From Neoasaia chiangmaiensis (GTDB taxonomy: Bacteria; Pseudomonadota; Alphaproteobacteria; Acetobacterales; Acetobacteraceae), in the NCBI RefSeq assembly GCF_002005465.1, contig NZ_CP014691.1, forward strand, positions 2,824,001-2,888,000: DNA of 64,000 nucleotides. Direction: 5' to 3'. The first letter of the stretch is position 1, and the number at the start of each line of letters is the position of its first letter. Shown here one piece after another: positions 1 to 9,104 of this stretch. The position numbers and the translations under genes are program-made. Under the pieces are notes generated by a model. It saw only the letters and a program-made list of their open reading frames with translations. It was not told the DNA's origin and did not search any database.

Positions 1-504
1 GCCGACCATGCCGGCGGCGCCCGATGCCTGGGCGAGGGCCGTCACCAGTGCCACGCGGATGGCGGGGTCAGGATCCGTTGCGCCATCGGCCAGGATTTCG
101 AAAGCGCTGGTCTGTAGGGCGTCACCGGCCAGGATCGCCATGGCTTCGTCGAACTGCCGATGGGTCGAGGGACGGCCGCGACGAAGATCGTCATCGTCCA
201 TGGCCGGCAGATCGTCATGCACCAGGCTATAGGCATGCAGCATCTCGACCGATGCCGCGACGCGCAGGGCGCTGGCGGCATCCGCGCCGAAAATGGCGGC
301 TACCTCCGTCACGAGATAGCCGCGCATGCGCTTGCCGCCGCCGAGCGTGGCATAGCGCATGGCATCGATCAGCACCGACTCGTCTCCCGGCACGGGGGGC
401 AGGAGGGCGTCGATCGTCTCCTCGATAGCCTGCGCCGCCTGGCCCAGAGACTGCGCGAGCGCCTTCGCGGAGGCGATGTCGCTTGCGGTTATGTTGTCGC
501 TCAT
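1..504 (-). CDS. ispA: Polyprenyl (farnesyl) diphosphate synthase, 3' end cut by window
   Basis: Condenses isopentenyl diphosphate with allylic diphosphates to make farnesyl diphosphate for isoprenoids. The first 168 residues are visible and the C-terminus lies beyond the left edge. The GGGKRMRG substrate-binding segment is at residues 55-62 and the first Asp-rich motif, DDLPAMDDDD, at 97-106, followed by RRGRP; this is the classic trans-prenyltransferase layout. The ATG at 504 overlaps the xseB stop codon in an ATGA, so translation is coupled. The xseB-ispA order is common in proteobacteria, often with dxs next. Only the N-terminal part can be judged, so chain-length specificity is inferred from context. 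Confidence 0.92.
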   Translation of the reverse strand, partial: MSDNITASDIASAKALAQSLGQAAQAIEETIDALLPPVPGDESVLIDAMRYATLGGGKRMRGYLVTEVAAIFGADAASALRVAASVEMLHAYSLVHDDLPAMDDDDLRRGRPSTHRQFDEAMAILAGDALQTSAFEILADGATDPDPAIRVALVTALAQASGAAGMVG

Positions 505-764
505 CTCGTGGCTCCCGTGTTCGGCTCGTCCCTGTCGGGCATGGGGGCGGTATCGGTGGTGCCGTCGTCATGCGCGATGATGGCCCGCACGCGCATTTCG
601 GCCTCACCCAGTTTTGTGTCGCAATGACGGCGCAGTGCCGCACCGCGTTCGTAGGCGCTGATGGCGTCTTCCAGCTTCATCTGGCCGCCCTCCAGGCCGC
701 GCACGATCTTCTCCAACTCCGACAGGGCGTCTTCGAACGAGAGTTGTGCGATATCGTCTTTCAT
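501..764 (-). CDS. xseB: Exodeoxyribonuclease VII small subunit
   Basis: Small subunit of exonuclease VII, which degrades single-stranded DNA together with XseA. It has 87 residues starting MKDDIAQLSF; the core SFEDALSELEKIVRGLEGG and the following LEDAISAYERGAALRRHC helix are the family signature. The family is normally about 70-90 residues, which supports the ATG at 764 over upstream in-frame starts. It overlaps ispA by four bases (ATGA). The acidic, Asp/Pro-rich C-terminal tail after the helical core is variable in the family. xseA is not in this window. Confidence 0.93.
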   Translation of the reverse strand: MKDDIAQLSFEDALSELEKIVRGLEGGQMKLEDAISAYERGAALRRHCDTKLGEAEMRVRAIIAHDDGTTDTAPMPDRDEPNTGATR

Positions 765-887
765 CAAAGCGGTCGCCGTTTCACTTCGCCACAGAATTAC
801 GGACCGGCCAGCGCAAGGCGTGGCCGAATTGGATCGGAGGGATAGCCCTTGTCGGGATATTCTCCAAGCCCAACGTCGCAAGCTTTG

Positions 888-1157
888 TCACGAAGTTGTC
901 ACGTCGACGGCTGTCGCGGGCGATTTGCGGCGGATGACGAAGGACAGGATGGCCCCTTCCTCACCGAATGCGACGAGGGCATGGCCGGTCTCCCGGCAGA
1001 AGGACTGGAAATCCGCGACGCTTGCGCGGTCCGTCGCCAGCACGCGCAGACGGTGCCCTGCGGGAAGGTCGCGCAATGCCCGGTTTGCCTTGAGAACGGG
1101 GAGGGGGCAGCTCAGGCCCCGCACGTCCAGCAGCGTTTCGTTTGGCGTCGTATTCAT
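888..1157 (-). CDS. tusA: TusA/SirA-family sulfurtransferase
   Basis: Small 89-residue sulfur-carrier protein. The LDVRGLSCPLPVLKANRAL segment carries the CPxP motif, with the persulfide cysteine at about residue 17. Family members relay sulfur from cysteine desulfurase, for tRNA thiolation or other sulfur trafficking; which role applies here cannot be told from sequence. It is transcribed away from the ROK kinase gene, with about 155 bases between the two starts that must hold both promoters. The assignment is to the TusA/YeeD/SirA fold family; orthology to E. coli TusA is inferred. Confidence 0.88.
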   Translation of the reverse strand: MNTTPNETLLDVRGLSCPLPVLKANRALRDLPAGHRLRVLATDRASVADFQSFCRETGHALVAFGEEGAILSFVIRRKSPATAVDVTTS

Positions 1158-1312
1158 TGTAGGATTATGCGCGTGTGCGGCGCGTGGGCCAAGCTTCGTA
1201 CATATTGGTGATGGGGCAGGGTGTTCCCTCCGGCGCCACTCTGTCGCATCATGCGGCGAATTTGCAACACGGACCGCTTTTCAGCGGCATTGGTAGAGAA
1301 GCAAGGCAGGGC

Positions 1313-2248
1313 ATGGCAGATTATCGCCTCGGCATCGATTTCGGCGGCACGAAGATCGAAATCGCGGTTCTGGATCGCGCAGGAGAGTTGATCCTGCGCG
1401 AGCGCGTGCCCAATCCCGGCATCTACGATGAAGCCGTTCTGGCGGTGCGGGATCTGGTGGCCAGCGTGGAAGGGCGACTGGGCGCGGTCGCAAGCCACAC
1501 GCCACGGTCCGACGCCAGGACGACCACTCTGGGAATTGGCATTCCGGGCTCGATTTCTCCCGAGACCGGCCTTATCAAGAATGCCAATGCGACGTGGCTG
1601 AACAATCAGCCATTCGGGCGGGACCTCGATGCGGCGATGAACCGCACGGTGCGCGTGGAGAACGATGCCAACTGTTTCGCACTTTCCGAAGCGTCCGATG
1701 GCGCGGGCGCGGGTGCGACGACCGTTCTGGGTGTCATCATCGGCACCGGCATGGGGGCCGGTATCGTGCATGGCGGCAAACTGATCGAGGGCAAACACCG
1801 AATCGCAGGCGAATGGGGTCATGTGCCTTTGCCGTGGCTTCGGATCGAGGAATTTCCTCTGCCGAAATGCTTCTGCGGTAATGAAGGCTGCCTGGAACGT
1901 TATCTTTGCGGCTCCGCCCTGGCGCAGGACTGGAAAGGTAGCGGCCATCGCAACACGGCCGGGATCGAGGACGCGGCGCGCAACGGCGATGTGGCGGCGC
2001 AAGCGGCGCTGGACCGCTATATGGACCGTTTCTCACGTGCCTGCGCCATGGCGATCAACTTTCTCGACCCGGATGCGATCGTGCTGGGTGGCGGCGTGTC
2101 GAATCTTGATTCGCTTTACGAACGCGTGCCGCCGCTGCTGGCGCGCCATGTCATCACGCCGACCTGCACGACGCCGATCCTGCGCAACAAGCACGGCGAT
2201 AGTTCCGGCGTCCGTGGTGCGGCGTGGCTGTGGGACGTCGAGGCCTGA
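1313..2248 (+). CDS. ROK-family sugar kinase, probably fructokinase
   Basis: 311-residue cytosolic ATP-dependent sugar kinase. The N-terminal phosphate-binding loop reads GIDFGGTKIEIAV, the middle has GTGMGAGIV, and the ROK zinc motif CFCGNEGCLE is near residues 186-195. The C-terminal GGGVSN is the second ATP-binding element. The ATG at 1313 is chosen because AAGGCAGGG lies just upstream and the kinase fold begins at once; an open frame runs further upstream but has no family similarity. Similar ROK proteins in acetic acid bacteria are annotated as fructokinase; glucose or mannose is also possible. It lacks a DNA-binding HTH, so it is a kinase and not a repressor. Confidence 0.88.
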   Translation: MADYRLGIDFGGTKIEIAVLDRAGELILRERVPNPGIYDEAVLAVRDLVASVEGRLGAVASHTPRSDARTTTLGIGIPGSISPETGLIKNANATWLNNQPFGRDLDAAMNRTVRVENDANCFALSEASDGAGAGATTVLGVIIGTGMGAGIVHGGKLIEGKHRIAGEWGHVPLPWLRIEEFPLPKCFCGNEGCLERYLCGSALAQDWKGSGHRNTAGIEDAARNGDVAAQAALDRYMDRFSRACAMAINFLDPDAIVLGGGVSNLDSLYERVPPLLARHVITPTCTTPILRNKHGDSSGVRGAAWLWDVEA

Positions 2249-2270
2249 GGGTCAATCGCTGTTTCTGTTT

Positions 2271-2297
2271 GCCAGCCCGGCGCAGTGCCGGGCTGGC
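2271..2297. terminator. Perfect 11-bp hairpin between convergent genes
   Basis: GCCAGCCCGGC and its exact reverse complement are separated by a 5-base loop, 22 bases after the ROK kinase stop and before the stop of the convergent small gene. It has no U-tract on either strand, so it is either a weak intrinsic terminator or a 3'-end-protecting hairpin. Confidence 0.6.
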
Positions 2298-2304
2298 GCG
2301 ATCG

Positions 2305-2511
2305 TTAGAACGGCTCCTTCTCACCGGGATAGATCGGCTGCTCCGTCACCGGCGCGGCGTCCGGGTCTTCGGGTAGTTCCTCATCGTCTTCCCAATCTTC
2401 GGAGTCGTCGTCCGTATCGCCATTGTCAGGCACGATCGGACTGTCCGGTGGAATATCGGGCGGATAGGGTGGTGTCTGGCTGCCGCTGGCGTAAATGCGT
2501 TGATCGAGCAT
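2305..2511 (-). CDS. Hypothetical acidic, proline-rich 68-residue protein
   Basis: Not recognised. The protein starts MLDQRIYASGSQTPPYPPDI and becomes a run of Asp, Glu and Pro (DDDSEDWEDDEELPEDPD), so it is very acidic and probably disordered. An AGGAGAGG ribosome-binding site sits at the right distance upstream of the ATG, which is the main evidence that it is real. There is no signal peptide or membrane segment. It lies between the ROK kinase and tRNA-Ala and is convergent with the kinase. Confidence 0.6.
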   Translation of the reverse strand: MLDQRIYASGSQTPPYPPDIPPDSPIVPDNGDTDDDSEDWEDDEELPEDPDAAPVTEQPIYPGEKEPF

Positions 2512-2670
2512 GATGCCTCTCCTTGACTGACTGAACCCGTCAGCACGACGACGAACAGGCGTTCGAGCGTCGAAGGCGAGTCAAACATCGGCGCATGGCA
2601 AAGTTCCCGCGCCGTTCATCGGGACGAGCTTTGACATAAACGCGTGCGAGTTTTTGGCGGAGTAGCACCA

Positions 2671-2746
2671 TGGTGGAGCTGAGGGGAATCGAACCCCTGA
2701 CCTCCTCATTGCGAACGAGGCGCTCTCCCATCTGAGCTACAGCCCC
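2671..2746 (-). tRNA. tRNA-Ala (anticodon CGC)
   Basis: 76-base cloverleaf read on the minus strand: acceptor stem GGGGCTG/CAGCTCC, D arm GCTC/GAGC, anticodon loop TTCGCAA giving CGC, T arm AGGGG-TTCGATT-CCCCT, discriminator A and an encoded CCA. All stems pair, with only G-U wobbles. It reads the GCG codon, which is frequent in this high-GC genome. Confidence 0.95.
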
Positions 2747-2866
2747 ACAGTGCGGGCCGATAAATAAACGTGTGTACGGCCGTGTCAACCACGATTCACG
2801 GGTGGCGCGACGAGTTGTGACGATTTGCGCGGCGTTGTAGGCTCGCAGGGCTGATACGCCTGAGCA

Positions 2867-3190
2867 TTGAGGTTCATCGTTTTGCTGCTTTTCGACATCT
2901 ATCGTCTGCTGTTGTTGCTGATTAACCTGTTCACCTGGGCGTTGTTGCTCTCGTGCCTGTTCAGCATGTTGCTGGCGTTCGGCATCCTCGATCCACGCAA
3001 TAACGTCGTCTATGGCGTGGCGAATATTCTGAACCGCATCACCGAACCGGTATTGGCGCCAGTGCGCAATATGCTGCCCCAGATGGGAGCGGTGGATTTC
3101 AGTCCGCTCGTTGTCCTGCTGGTCCTGCAATATATCCTGGTCCCAGGATTGCAGCGACTTTTCGTGATGCTGGCGATGCATGGGGCCTGA
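2867..3190 (+). CDS. YggT-family small inner-membrane protein
   Basis: About 107 residues with two hydrophobic segments (LLLINLFTWALLLSCLFSML and FSPLVVLLVLQYILVPGL) separated by a loop containing NILNRITEPVLAPVRNMLP, the signature of the YggT family. Function is not firmly known; relatives are linked to osmotic shock tolerance and cell division or envelope placement. The frame has no ATG before the first membrane segment, so a TTG at 2867, or one a few codons later, is the likely start. Its end overlaps the start of the glycosyltransferase gene by 11 bases, so the two are probably co-translated. Confidence 0.82.
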   Translation: MRFIVLLLFDIYRLLLLLINLFTWALLLSCLFSMLLAFGILDPRNNVVYGVANILNRITEPVLAPVRNMLPQMGAVDFSPLVVLLVLQYILVPGLQRLFVMLAMHGA

Positions 3191-4175
3191 TTCCAACCGA
3201 ACTGCATCCGGATGTCGGGTTGCCGTCCTGATTCCCTGCTACAACGAGGCCATCGCGATCGGTCGCGTCATTGACGATCTCCGAACCGCCTTACCCGACG
3301 CCGCCATTTATGTTTACGACAACAATTCCCAGGACGCGACAATCGACGTGGCGCGTGCCGCGGGCGCCATCGTCCGGACGGAGCGTCTGCAAGGCAAGGG
3401 GCATGTCGTGCGCCGCATGTTCGCGGATATCGATGCCGACTTCTATGTCCTGATCGACGGCGATGCGACGTATGAGGCCGCGGTCGCCCCGGTGCTTGTG
3501 CAGCGGGCGCAGGCCGATGGGCTGGACATGCTGAATGCCGCGCGCGTCAGCGACCAGAGTGCTGCCTATCGGCGTGGTCACCGGCTTGGCAATCGCGTGC
3601 TGACGGGGTTGGTGACATTGTTGTTCGGTCGTCGTTTGACTGACATGTTGTCCGGCTATCGGGTTTTTTCGCGACGTTACGTGAAATCCTTTCCTGCCAT
3701 GTCATCGGGTTTCGAGATCGAGACGGAACTCACGGTGCACGCCCTGCAACTGCATATGCCGATCGACGAGGTGCCGACGCGTTACGTCGAACGGATGCCC
3801 GGGTCGGTTTCGGCTTTGCGCACGTACCGGGACGGAATCCGGATTCTCTATTTCATCGTTCGTCTGGTGAAGCAGGAAAGACCGCTGCTCTTTTTCGGCG
3901 TCAGCGCACTGGTGCTGGTCGCGGTCGGGATCGGACTCGGTGCGCCGGTCGTGGCGGAGTATCTGGAGACGCATCTCGTGCCCCGACTGCCGACCGCGGT
4001 TCTGGCCATGGGGCTGGTCATTCTTGCTGCGCTGTCGATGGTGTGCGGCCTGATCCTCGACACCGTGGCGCTGGCACGGGTCGAGGCACGGCGTCTGGCC
4101 TATCTGACGCTTCCGGCGCCGGCGGAAGGCGTGCAGGCGAAGCACAGCGCGGGCGTGCCGTCTGGCGTCTTGTAG
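3180..4175 (+). CDS. Family 2 glycosyltransferase with C-terminal membrane segments
   Basis: 331 residues. An N-terminal GT-A domain (VAVLIPCYNEAIAIGRVIDD, then the DxD-like YVLIDGDATY near residue 90) resembles dolichyl- or undecaprenyl-phosphate sugar synthases. Two membrane segments follow (LLFFGVSALVLVAVGIGLG and VLAMGLVILAALSMVCGLIL). Such proteins usually transfer a sugar from a nucleotide donor to a lipid carrier on the cytoplasmic face; donor and acceptor are unknown. It overlaps yggT upstream. Its last 76 bases overlap the 3' end of galK on the other strand, an unusually long convergent overlap. Confidence 0.85.
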   Translation: MGPDSNRTASGCRVAVLIPCYNEAIAIGRVIDDLRTALPDAAIYVYDNNSQDATIDVARAAGAIVRTERLQGKGHVVRRMFADIDADFYVLIDGDATYEAAVAPVLVQRAQADGLDMLNAARVSDQSAAYRRGHRLGNRVLTGLVTLLFGRRLTDMLSGYRVFSRRYVKSFPAMSSGFEIETELTVHALQLHMPIDEVPTRYVERMPGSVSALRTYRDGIRILYFIVRLVKQERPLLFFGVSALVLVAVGIGLGAPVVAEYLETHLVPRLPTAVLAMGLVILAALSMVCGLILDTVALARVEARRLAYLTLPAPAEGVQAKHSAGVPSGVL

Positions 4176-5275
4176 CGCATCCTGATCGCCTTGAGCGCGC
4201 GGGGCAGGGCGTCCCGCCGCAGGACGGCAACGATGCAGCCGCCGAAGCCGCCGCCGGTCATGCGTGCCCCGCCGGCATCGCCGATGGCATCCTGCACGAT
4301 ATCGACAAGTTCGTCGATTTTCGGTGTGGTGATCTCGAAATCATCGCGCATCGAGGCGTGGGATGCGCGCAACAGGGCGCGAACGGTCGGGGTGTCACCG
4401 CTCCCCAGGACGGAGACGGCATCGAGAACGCGGCGGTTCTCCGTGATGATATGCCGGGCGCGACGCCATGCGACATCGTCCAGTTCTCCCTGCACGGCCG
4501 TGAGCATGGTCATGTCGGCGTCGCGCAGTGCTTTCACGCCGAGGAACGAGGCCGCCCGTTCGCATTCCTCCCGGCGTTTGTTGTACTCGCTTTCCACAAG
4601 CCCGCGTTTGACGCCGGAGTGCACGATGAGCACGGCCAGATCGGAATGGAGCGCGACGGGCTGGATGTCGAGCGAGCGGCAATCGATCAGCAGCGCATGG
4701 CCGTCCTCACCACATGCCGAGATCATCTGGTCCATGATGCCGCATTTGATGCCGACATAGTCGGTCTCGACGGCACGGGCGGCGACAGCCACCTGCTTCG
4801 GATCGAGGCCCTCGAAATCGGCGCTGATCTTGCAGGCGGTGATGATGGCCACGAGAAGGGAGGCGGAGGACGACAGTCCCGCGCCCTGCGGCACATTGCC
4901 TGTGATGGCCAGTTGCACGCCACGCAGCGGATAGCCGCGCTGCCGCAGGATTTCGAAAGCGCCGCGGACATAGTCCTGCCAGCCATGCGTGCCGGTCCTG
5001 GCGATTTCGCCGGTAATGGAGAAGCTGTCGGTCTCCTTGTCCTGTTCGAAAGCGATGACCTCGACCGCGTCGTCCTGACGTGGTCGCAAGGCAACGACGG
5101 TGCGGAAGTCGATGGCGCAGGGCAGGACGAAGCCGTCGTTGTAGTCGGTGTGCTCGCCGATCAGGTTGACGCGGCCCGGCGCCTGAACGACGAGCGTCGG
5201 CGGCATGCCGAAATGCGCTTCGAAACCCTGGCGGGCGCGGATGACGGGATCGTTATCAGTCGTCGTCGCGCTCAT
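4100..5275 (-). CDS. galK: Galactokinase
   Basis: Phosphorylates alpha-D-galactose to galactose 1-phosphate in the Leloir pathway. It has 391 residues with the galactokinase signature [19 protein letters not shown] at 34-52, the GHMP ATP motif [12 protein letters not shown] at 129-140, and the C-terminal motif [14 protein letters not shown]. The ending [14 protein letters not shown] matches the usual family C-terminus, so the overlap with the convergent glycosyltransferase gene is genuine. The ATG overlaps the galT stop (ATGA). It is the last gene of the gal/dgo operon. Confidence 0.96.
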   Translation of the reverse strand: MSATTTDNDPVIRARQGFEAHFGMPPTLVVQAPGRVNLIGEHTDYNDGFVLPCAIDFRTVVALRPRQDDAVEVIAFEQDKETDSFSITGEIARTGTHGWQDYVRGAFEILRQRGYPLRGVQLAITGNVPQGAGLSSSASLLVAIITACKISADFEGLDPKQVAVAARAVETDYVGIKCGIMDQMISACGEDGHALLIDCRSLDIQPVALHSDLAVLIVHSGVKRGLVESEYNKRREECERAASFLGVKALRDADMTMLTAVQGELDDVAWRRARHIITENRRVLDAVSVLGSGDTPTVRALLRASHASMRDDFEITTPKIDELVDIVQDAIGDAGGARMTGGGFGGCIVAVLRRDALPRALKAIRMRYKTPDGTPALCFACTPSAGAGSVR

Positions 5276-6309
5276 GGCGCTTCTCCGTTGCCGACGTGCG
5301 CGCGGAGCATGGCGGCTGCCTGCTCGGGCGTGAGGTCGCGTTGCGTTTCGGCCAGCATTTCATAGCCGACCATGAATTTCCGTACAGTCGCCGAGCGCAG
5401 GAGCGGGGGGTAGAAATGCGCATGCAACTGCCAAGGCGTCGGGTCGCGGTCATCGAACGGCGCGCCGTGCCAGCCGGCGGAATAGGGGAAAGAGACGTCG
5501 AACAGCGCGTCGTAGAGGCGTGTCAGCTTTTGCAGGGCGAGGGCGAGGTCAGCGCGTTGCGGCCCCGTCAGATCCGGCAGGCGTTTGACGGAAAAGCGAG
5601 GCAGCAGCAGCGTTTCGAACGGCCATACGGCCCAGAAGGGGACGATAGCGAGCCAGGATTCGGTCTCGACGACCACCCGCTTCGCCAGCGTGGACTCCCG
5701 TTCGACAAGGTCCAGCAGCATGGGGCGGCCATGTTCCGCGAAATAGGCGCGTTGCGTGTCGTCTTCCGCCTGCGGCTCGTTCGGGATGAAATCGGTTGCC
5801 CAGATCTGGCCGTGTGGATGGGGGTTGGAGCACCCCATCAGTTCGCCCTTGTTTTCGAATACCTGCACCCAGACGTAATCGCGCCCCAGTTCGGCGCTTT
5901 GTTCGGACCAGGCATTGACCACGCACTCAATGGCAGGGACATCGAGTTGCGGCAGGGTCAGGCTGTGATCGGGCGAGAAACACACGACGCGGCTGGTGCC
6001 GCGTGCGCCGGAGATGCGGAAAAGCGGGTCGTCCGATGGTGGTGGGCGCGGCGTATCCGGCATGACGGCGGCGAAGTCGTTCGTGAAGACGTATGTGCCG
6101 GTGTAGTCCGGATTGACGACGCCATTGATCCGCGTATTGCCGGGACAGAGATAGCAGCTCGGATCATGATGGACTGGCGCGCGGCGCAGGTGCGATTCCT
6201 GCTTGCCCTGCCATGGACGTTTCGCCCGATGCGGCGAGACGAGCACCCACTTGCCGGAAAGTGGATTGAAACGCCGGTGCGGATCGTTCTCCGCGTTGAA
6301 TTCGGTCAT
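5272..6309 (-). CDS. galT: Galactose-1-phosphate uridylyltransferase
   Basis: Exchanges UMP between UDP-glucose and galactose 1-phosphate. It has 345 residues starting [19 protein letters not shown]. Zinc-binding CYLC is at 52-55 and the active-site motif [12 protein letters not shown] at 159-170, in which the His of HPHGQ (166) forms the uridylyl intermediate. The ATG at 6309 is preferred because it overlaps the galE stop in an ATGA and the family N-terminus begins there; a longer frame upstream lies entirely inside galE. It is coupled to galK downstream in the same way. Confidence 0.96.
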   Translation of the reverse strand: MTEFNAENDPHRRFNPLSGKWVLVSPHRAKRPWQGKQESHLRRAPVHHDPSCYLCPGNTRINGVVNPDYTGTYVFTNDFAAVMPDTPRPPPSDDPLFRISGARGTSRVVCFSPDHSLTLPQLDVPAIECVVNAWSEQSAELGRDYVWVQVFENKGELMGCSNPHPHGQIWATDFIPNEPQAEDDTQRAYFAEHGRPMLLDLVERESTLAKRVVVETESWLAIVPFWAVWPFETLLLPRFSVKRLPDLTGPQRADLALALQKLTRLYDALFDVSFPYSAGWHGAPFDDRDPTPWQLHAHFYPPLLRSATVRKFMVGYEMLAETQRDLTPEQAAAMLRAHVGNGEAP

Positions 6310-7304
6310 GATGCCGCGTCGTTTCCATAACCCTGCGGATGGGCCTCGCGCCAGCGCAGTGCCGTTTCCACGATGGTGTCGAGGTTCTGATATTGCGGGT
6401 TCCAGCCCGTTTCCTGGCGCAGGCGGGTGGCGTCCGCCACCAGCACCGCCGGGTCGCCCGGGCGGCGGTCGGCCCATTCCCAGGGCACCTTTCGGCCGCT
6501 GATTCGCTCGACGCTCTGCACGACTTCCAGATTGGTGAAGCCGAGGCCGTTGCCAAGATTGTAGGTGACGGAGCGCGTATCGAGTTGGCCGATGGCCCGG
6601 ATATGGGCGTCCGCCAGATCGGTGACATGGATATAGTCGCGCACGCACGTGCCGTCCCGCGTGGGATAGTCGTTGCCGAACAGCTTGAGGCCGGGGTGAC
6701 GACCCAGCGCGGCGTCGATCGTCAGCGGTATCAGATGCGTCTCCGGCCGGTGATCCTCGCCGAGGCGGCCTTTCGGATCGGCGCCGGCTGCGTTGAAATA
6801 CCGCAGGCAGGCGCTGTGCATGCCATAGATGCGATCCGCCCAGACCAGCGCGCGTTCGATGAAGAATTTGCTTTCGCCATAGGGTGAGCCGGGGTCGATG
6901 AGCGCGTCATCGGCAATCGGCGGTGGCCTGTCGTCGCCGCCGAACAGGGCGGCGGTCGACGAGAAGACAAAGCGTTTGACGCCATGTCGGGTGCAGGACT
7001 CGATCAGGTTCAGCGCGGTGATGTAGTTGCGGCGCAGATAATGGAACGGCTCGCGCATGGAGACGCCGACCAGGGAAAGGGCGGCGAAATGTAGCACGGC
7101 GTCCCACCGTTCGCTGGCCACGGCTTCCTCGGTGGCGGTCGCATCGGCGAGATCGACGTGCAGGAAGCGTGCCCCCGGCGGCACGGCGGCGCGATGGCCC
7201 GTGCTGAGATCGTCCAACACGGTGACGTCGTGGCCCGCGTCCAGCAGGCTCATGGCGACATGACTGCCGACGAAGCCGGCACCGCCGGTGACAAGACATT
7301 TCAT
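6306..7304 (-). CDS. galE: UDP-glucose 4-epimerase
   Basis: Interconverts UDP-galactose and UDP-glucose using bound NAD. It has 332 residues: an SDR extended fold with the NAD motif GGAGFVGSH at 7-15, catalytic YGESK at 142-146, and the GalE-typical [16 protein letters not shown] segment. The ATG at 7304 has a GGAAG ribosome-binding site. It lies 10 bases after dgoD, the only place in the catabolic part of the operon with a gap instead of an overlap, which may mark the joining of two modules. Besides galactose use, GalE could supply UDP-galactose for polysaccharide. Confidence 0.95.
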   Translation of the reverse strand: MKCLVTGGAGFVGSHVAMSLLDAGHDVTVLDDLSTGHRAAVPPGARFLHVDLADATATEEAVASERWDAVLHFAALSLVGVSMREPFHYLRRNYITALNLIESCTRHGVKRFVFSSTAALFGGDDRPPPIADDALIDPGSPYGESKFFIERALVWADRIYGMHSACLRYFNAAGADPKGRLGEDHRPETHLIPLTIDAALGRHPGLKLFGNDYPTRDGTCVRDYIHVTDLADAHIRAIGQLDTRSVTYNLGNGLGFTNLEVVQSVERISGRKVPWEWADRRPGDPAVLVADATRLRQETGWNPQYQNLDTIVETALRWREAHPQGYGNDAAS

Positions 7305-7314
7305 TGCTTGCTTC

Positions 7315-8463
7315 CTACCACTCCGCAACGGAACCGTCGGCATGACGCCAGACGGGGTTGCGCCAACGATGGCCCTCCCGGGCCTTGGCGGCAACGTAAT
7401 CCTCATCGATCTCGATTCCCAGACCCGGCCCATCGGGGATGGCTACGAAACCGTCCGTGTAGGAGAAGACGGCGCGGTCCTGGATATAATCCAGCAGATC
7501 GTTGCCCTGGTTGTAATGAATGCCGAGCGACTGTTCCTGAATGAAGGCGTTGTAGGACACGGCATCGAGTTGCAGATTGGCTGCCAGCGCGATCGGGCCG
7601 AGGGGGCAGTGCAGGGCGATCGCCACGTCGTATGCCTCTGCCATCGCGGCGATCTTGCGTGTCTCGGTGATCCCGCCGGAATGGGACGGATCGGGCTGGA
7701 GGATATCGACGCAGCCCTGTTCGAGAATGCGCTTGAAATCCCAGCGGGAGAACAGCCTTTCGCCGAGTGCAATCGGCGTGTTCGTATGTTTGGTGATCTC
7801 CGGCAGGGCTTCGAAGTTCTCGCTGAGGACAGGTTCCTCGATGAACATCAGGTCGAACGCGTCCAGTTCCCTGGCGAGTACCTTGGCCATCGGCTTATGC
7901 ACGCGACCATGGAAATCCACGCCGATGCCGATATAGGGGCCGACCGCTTCCCGGATGGCGGCGACGCGGGCAATCGCCTCGTCCACTTTCCTGTGGCTGT
8001 CGATCATCTGAAGTTCTTCGGTGCCGTTCATCTTCACGGCTGTGAAGCCACGCTCGACGACTGCCTTGGCGGCGGCTGCCGTATCCGCCGGGCGGTCGCC
8101 GCCGATCCACGAATAGACGCGGATGCGGTCGCGCACCTTGCCGCCCAGCAACTGCCAGACCGGCACGTTGAAGGCGCGGCCTTTCAAGTCCCAAAGCGCC
8201 TGATCGATGCCAGCGATGGCGCTCATATGGATGGCGCCGCCACGGTAGAAGCCGCCGCGATACATGACATTCCAGTGGTCCTCGATCTGGAATGGGTCCT
8301 TGCCGACCAGATAATCGGCCAGTTCCGCGACCATGGCCGCCACGGTATCCGCGCGTCCTTCCACAACCGGCTCGCCCCAGCCGTAAACGCCTTCATCCGT
8401 CTCGATCTTGACGAACAGCCACCGTGGCGGAACCTGATAGGTTTTGAGTGCCGTGATTTTCAT
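7315..8463 (-). CDS. dgoD: D-galactonate dehydratase
   Basis: Enolase-superfamily dehydratase converting D-galactonate to 2-keto-3-deoxy-D-galactonate. It has 382 residues, the usual length. Metal ligands lie in VDFHGRV (Asp183, with His185 nearby), FIEEP (about 209) and ALGERL (Glu235); [14 protein letters not shown] is the C-terminal active-site segment of the galactonate dehydratase branch. The ATG overlaps the dgoA stop (ATGA). With dgoA and dgoK on its upstream side, the De Ley-Doudoroff route is complete from galactonate to pyruvate and glyceraldehyde 3-phosphate. A galactose dehydrogenase is not in the window. Confidence 0.94.
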   Translation of the reverse strand: MKITALKTYQVPPRWLFVKIETDEGVYGWGEPVVEGRADTVAAMVAELADYLVGKDPFQIEDHWNVMYRGGFYRGGAIHMSAIAGIDQALWDLKGRAFNVPVWQLLGGKVRDRIRVYSWIGGDRPADTAAAAKAVVERGFTAVKMNGTEELQMIDSHRKVDEAIARVAAIREAVGPYIGIGVDFHGRVHKPMAKVLARELDAFDLMFIEEPVLSENFEALPEITKHTNTPIALGERLFSRWDFKRILEQGCVDILQPDPSHSGGITETRKIAAMAEAYDVAIALHCPLGPIALAANLQLDAVSYNAFIQEQSLGIHYNQGNDLLDYIQDRAVFSYTDGFVAIPDGPGLGIEIDEDYVAAKAREGHRWRNPVWRHADGSVAEW

Positions 8464-9104
8464 GCGTCGTCACCTTGTTTCGTATTCAGGGCCGCGATGA
8501 AGCGACGCGCTTTTTCGCCGACGGCGGCGGCGCTGTCGCCCTTGCGGTAAAGAGCCGAGCCGAGGCCGAACCCGGCCGCGCCCGCTTCCAGCCAGGGTCC
8601 CATATTATCGGGCGTGATGCCGCCAACCGGGATGAAGCGCGTACCCACGGGAAAGACGCTGCGCCATGCCTTGAGAATGCCGGGCGACGATTGTTCGGCC
8701 GGGAAAAGCTTCAGCGCCGCGGCCCCCGCAGCCAGCGCAGCGAAACCTTCGGTCGGCGTGGCGACGCCGGGCGTGCAGATCAGTCCTTTCCGATGCGCGG
8801 CGGTGACAACGCGCGTATCGCCATGCGGCATGACGATCAGGCGACCGCCGATACTGGCGACCTGATCGACCACATCGGGGCTGAGCACGGTTCCGGCGCC
8901 GATCATGACGCGATCGCCGAAAGTCTTTTGCAGGGCTTCGATGCTTTCCAGTGGCGAGGGCGAATTCATCGGCACCTCGATCAGGCGGAATCCGGCATCG
9001 ACAAGTTCATGGCCGATGGCAACGACCTCATCGGGTCGGACGCCGCGCAGGATGGCGATGAGCGGGCAGGCCGCGAGCGCAGTATCGAAATCGAGCATCG
9101 TCAT
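8460..9104 (-). CDS. dgoA: 2-dehydro-3-deoxy-6-phosphogalactonate aldolase
   Basis: Class I KDPG/KDPGal aldolase cleaving 2-keto-3-deoxy-6-phosphogalactonate to pyruvate and glyceraldehyde 3-phosphate. It has 214 residues. The catalytic Glu is in IEVPMNSP (residue 43), the MIGAGTVL strand follows, and the Schiff-base Lys is in LKLFPAE (132). MNSP after the Glu is the DgoA type; Eda proteins usually have TLRT there. The start at 9104 overlaps the dgoK stop by four bases; a second in-frame ATG lies two codons later. Confidence 0.93.
   Translation of the reverse strand: MTMLDFDTALAACPLIAILRGVRPDEVVAIGHELVDAGFRLIEVPMNSPSPLESIEALQKTFGDRVMIGAGTVLSPDVVDQVASIGGRLIVMPHGDTRVVTAAHRKGLICTPGVATPTEGFAALAAGAAALKLFPAEQSSPGILKAWRSVFPVGTRFIPVGGITPDNMGPWLEAGAAGFGLGSALYRKGDSAAAVGEKARRFIAALNTKQGDDA

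Noticed and set aside
4043-5365. Long plus-strand open frame (440 codons) opposite galK
   Set aside because: It is the antisense frame of a high-GC gene, with low-complexity Gly/Arg/His-rich translation, no family motif and no ribosome-binding site; galK and its operon context explain the region.
7288-8550. 420-codon plus-strand frame opposite dgoD
   Set aside because: Antisense to a fully supported dgoD; no start signal or motif.
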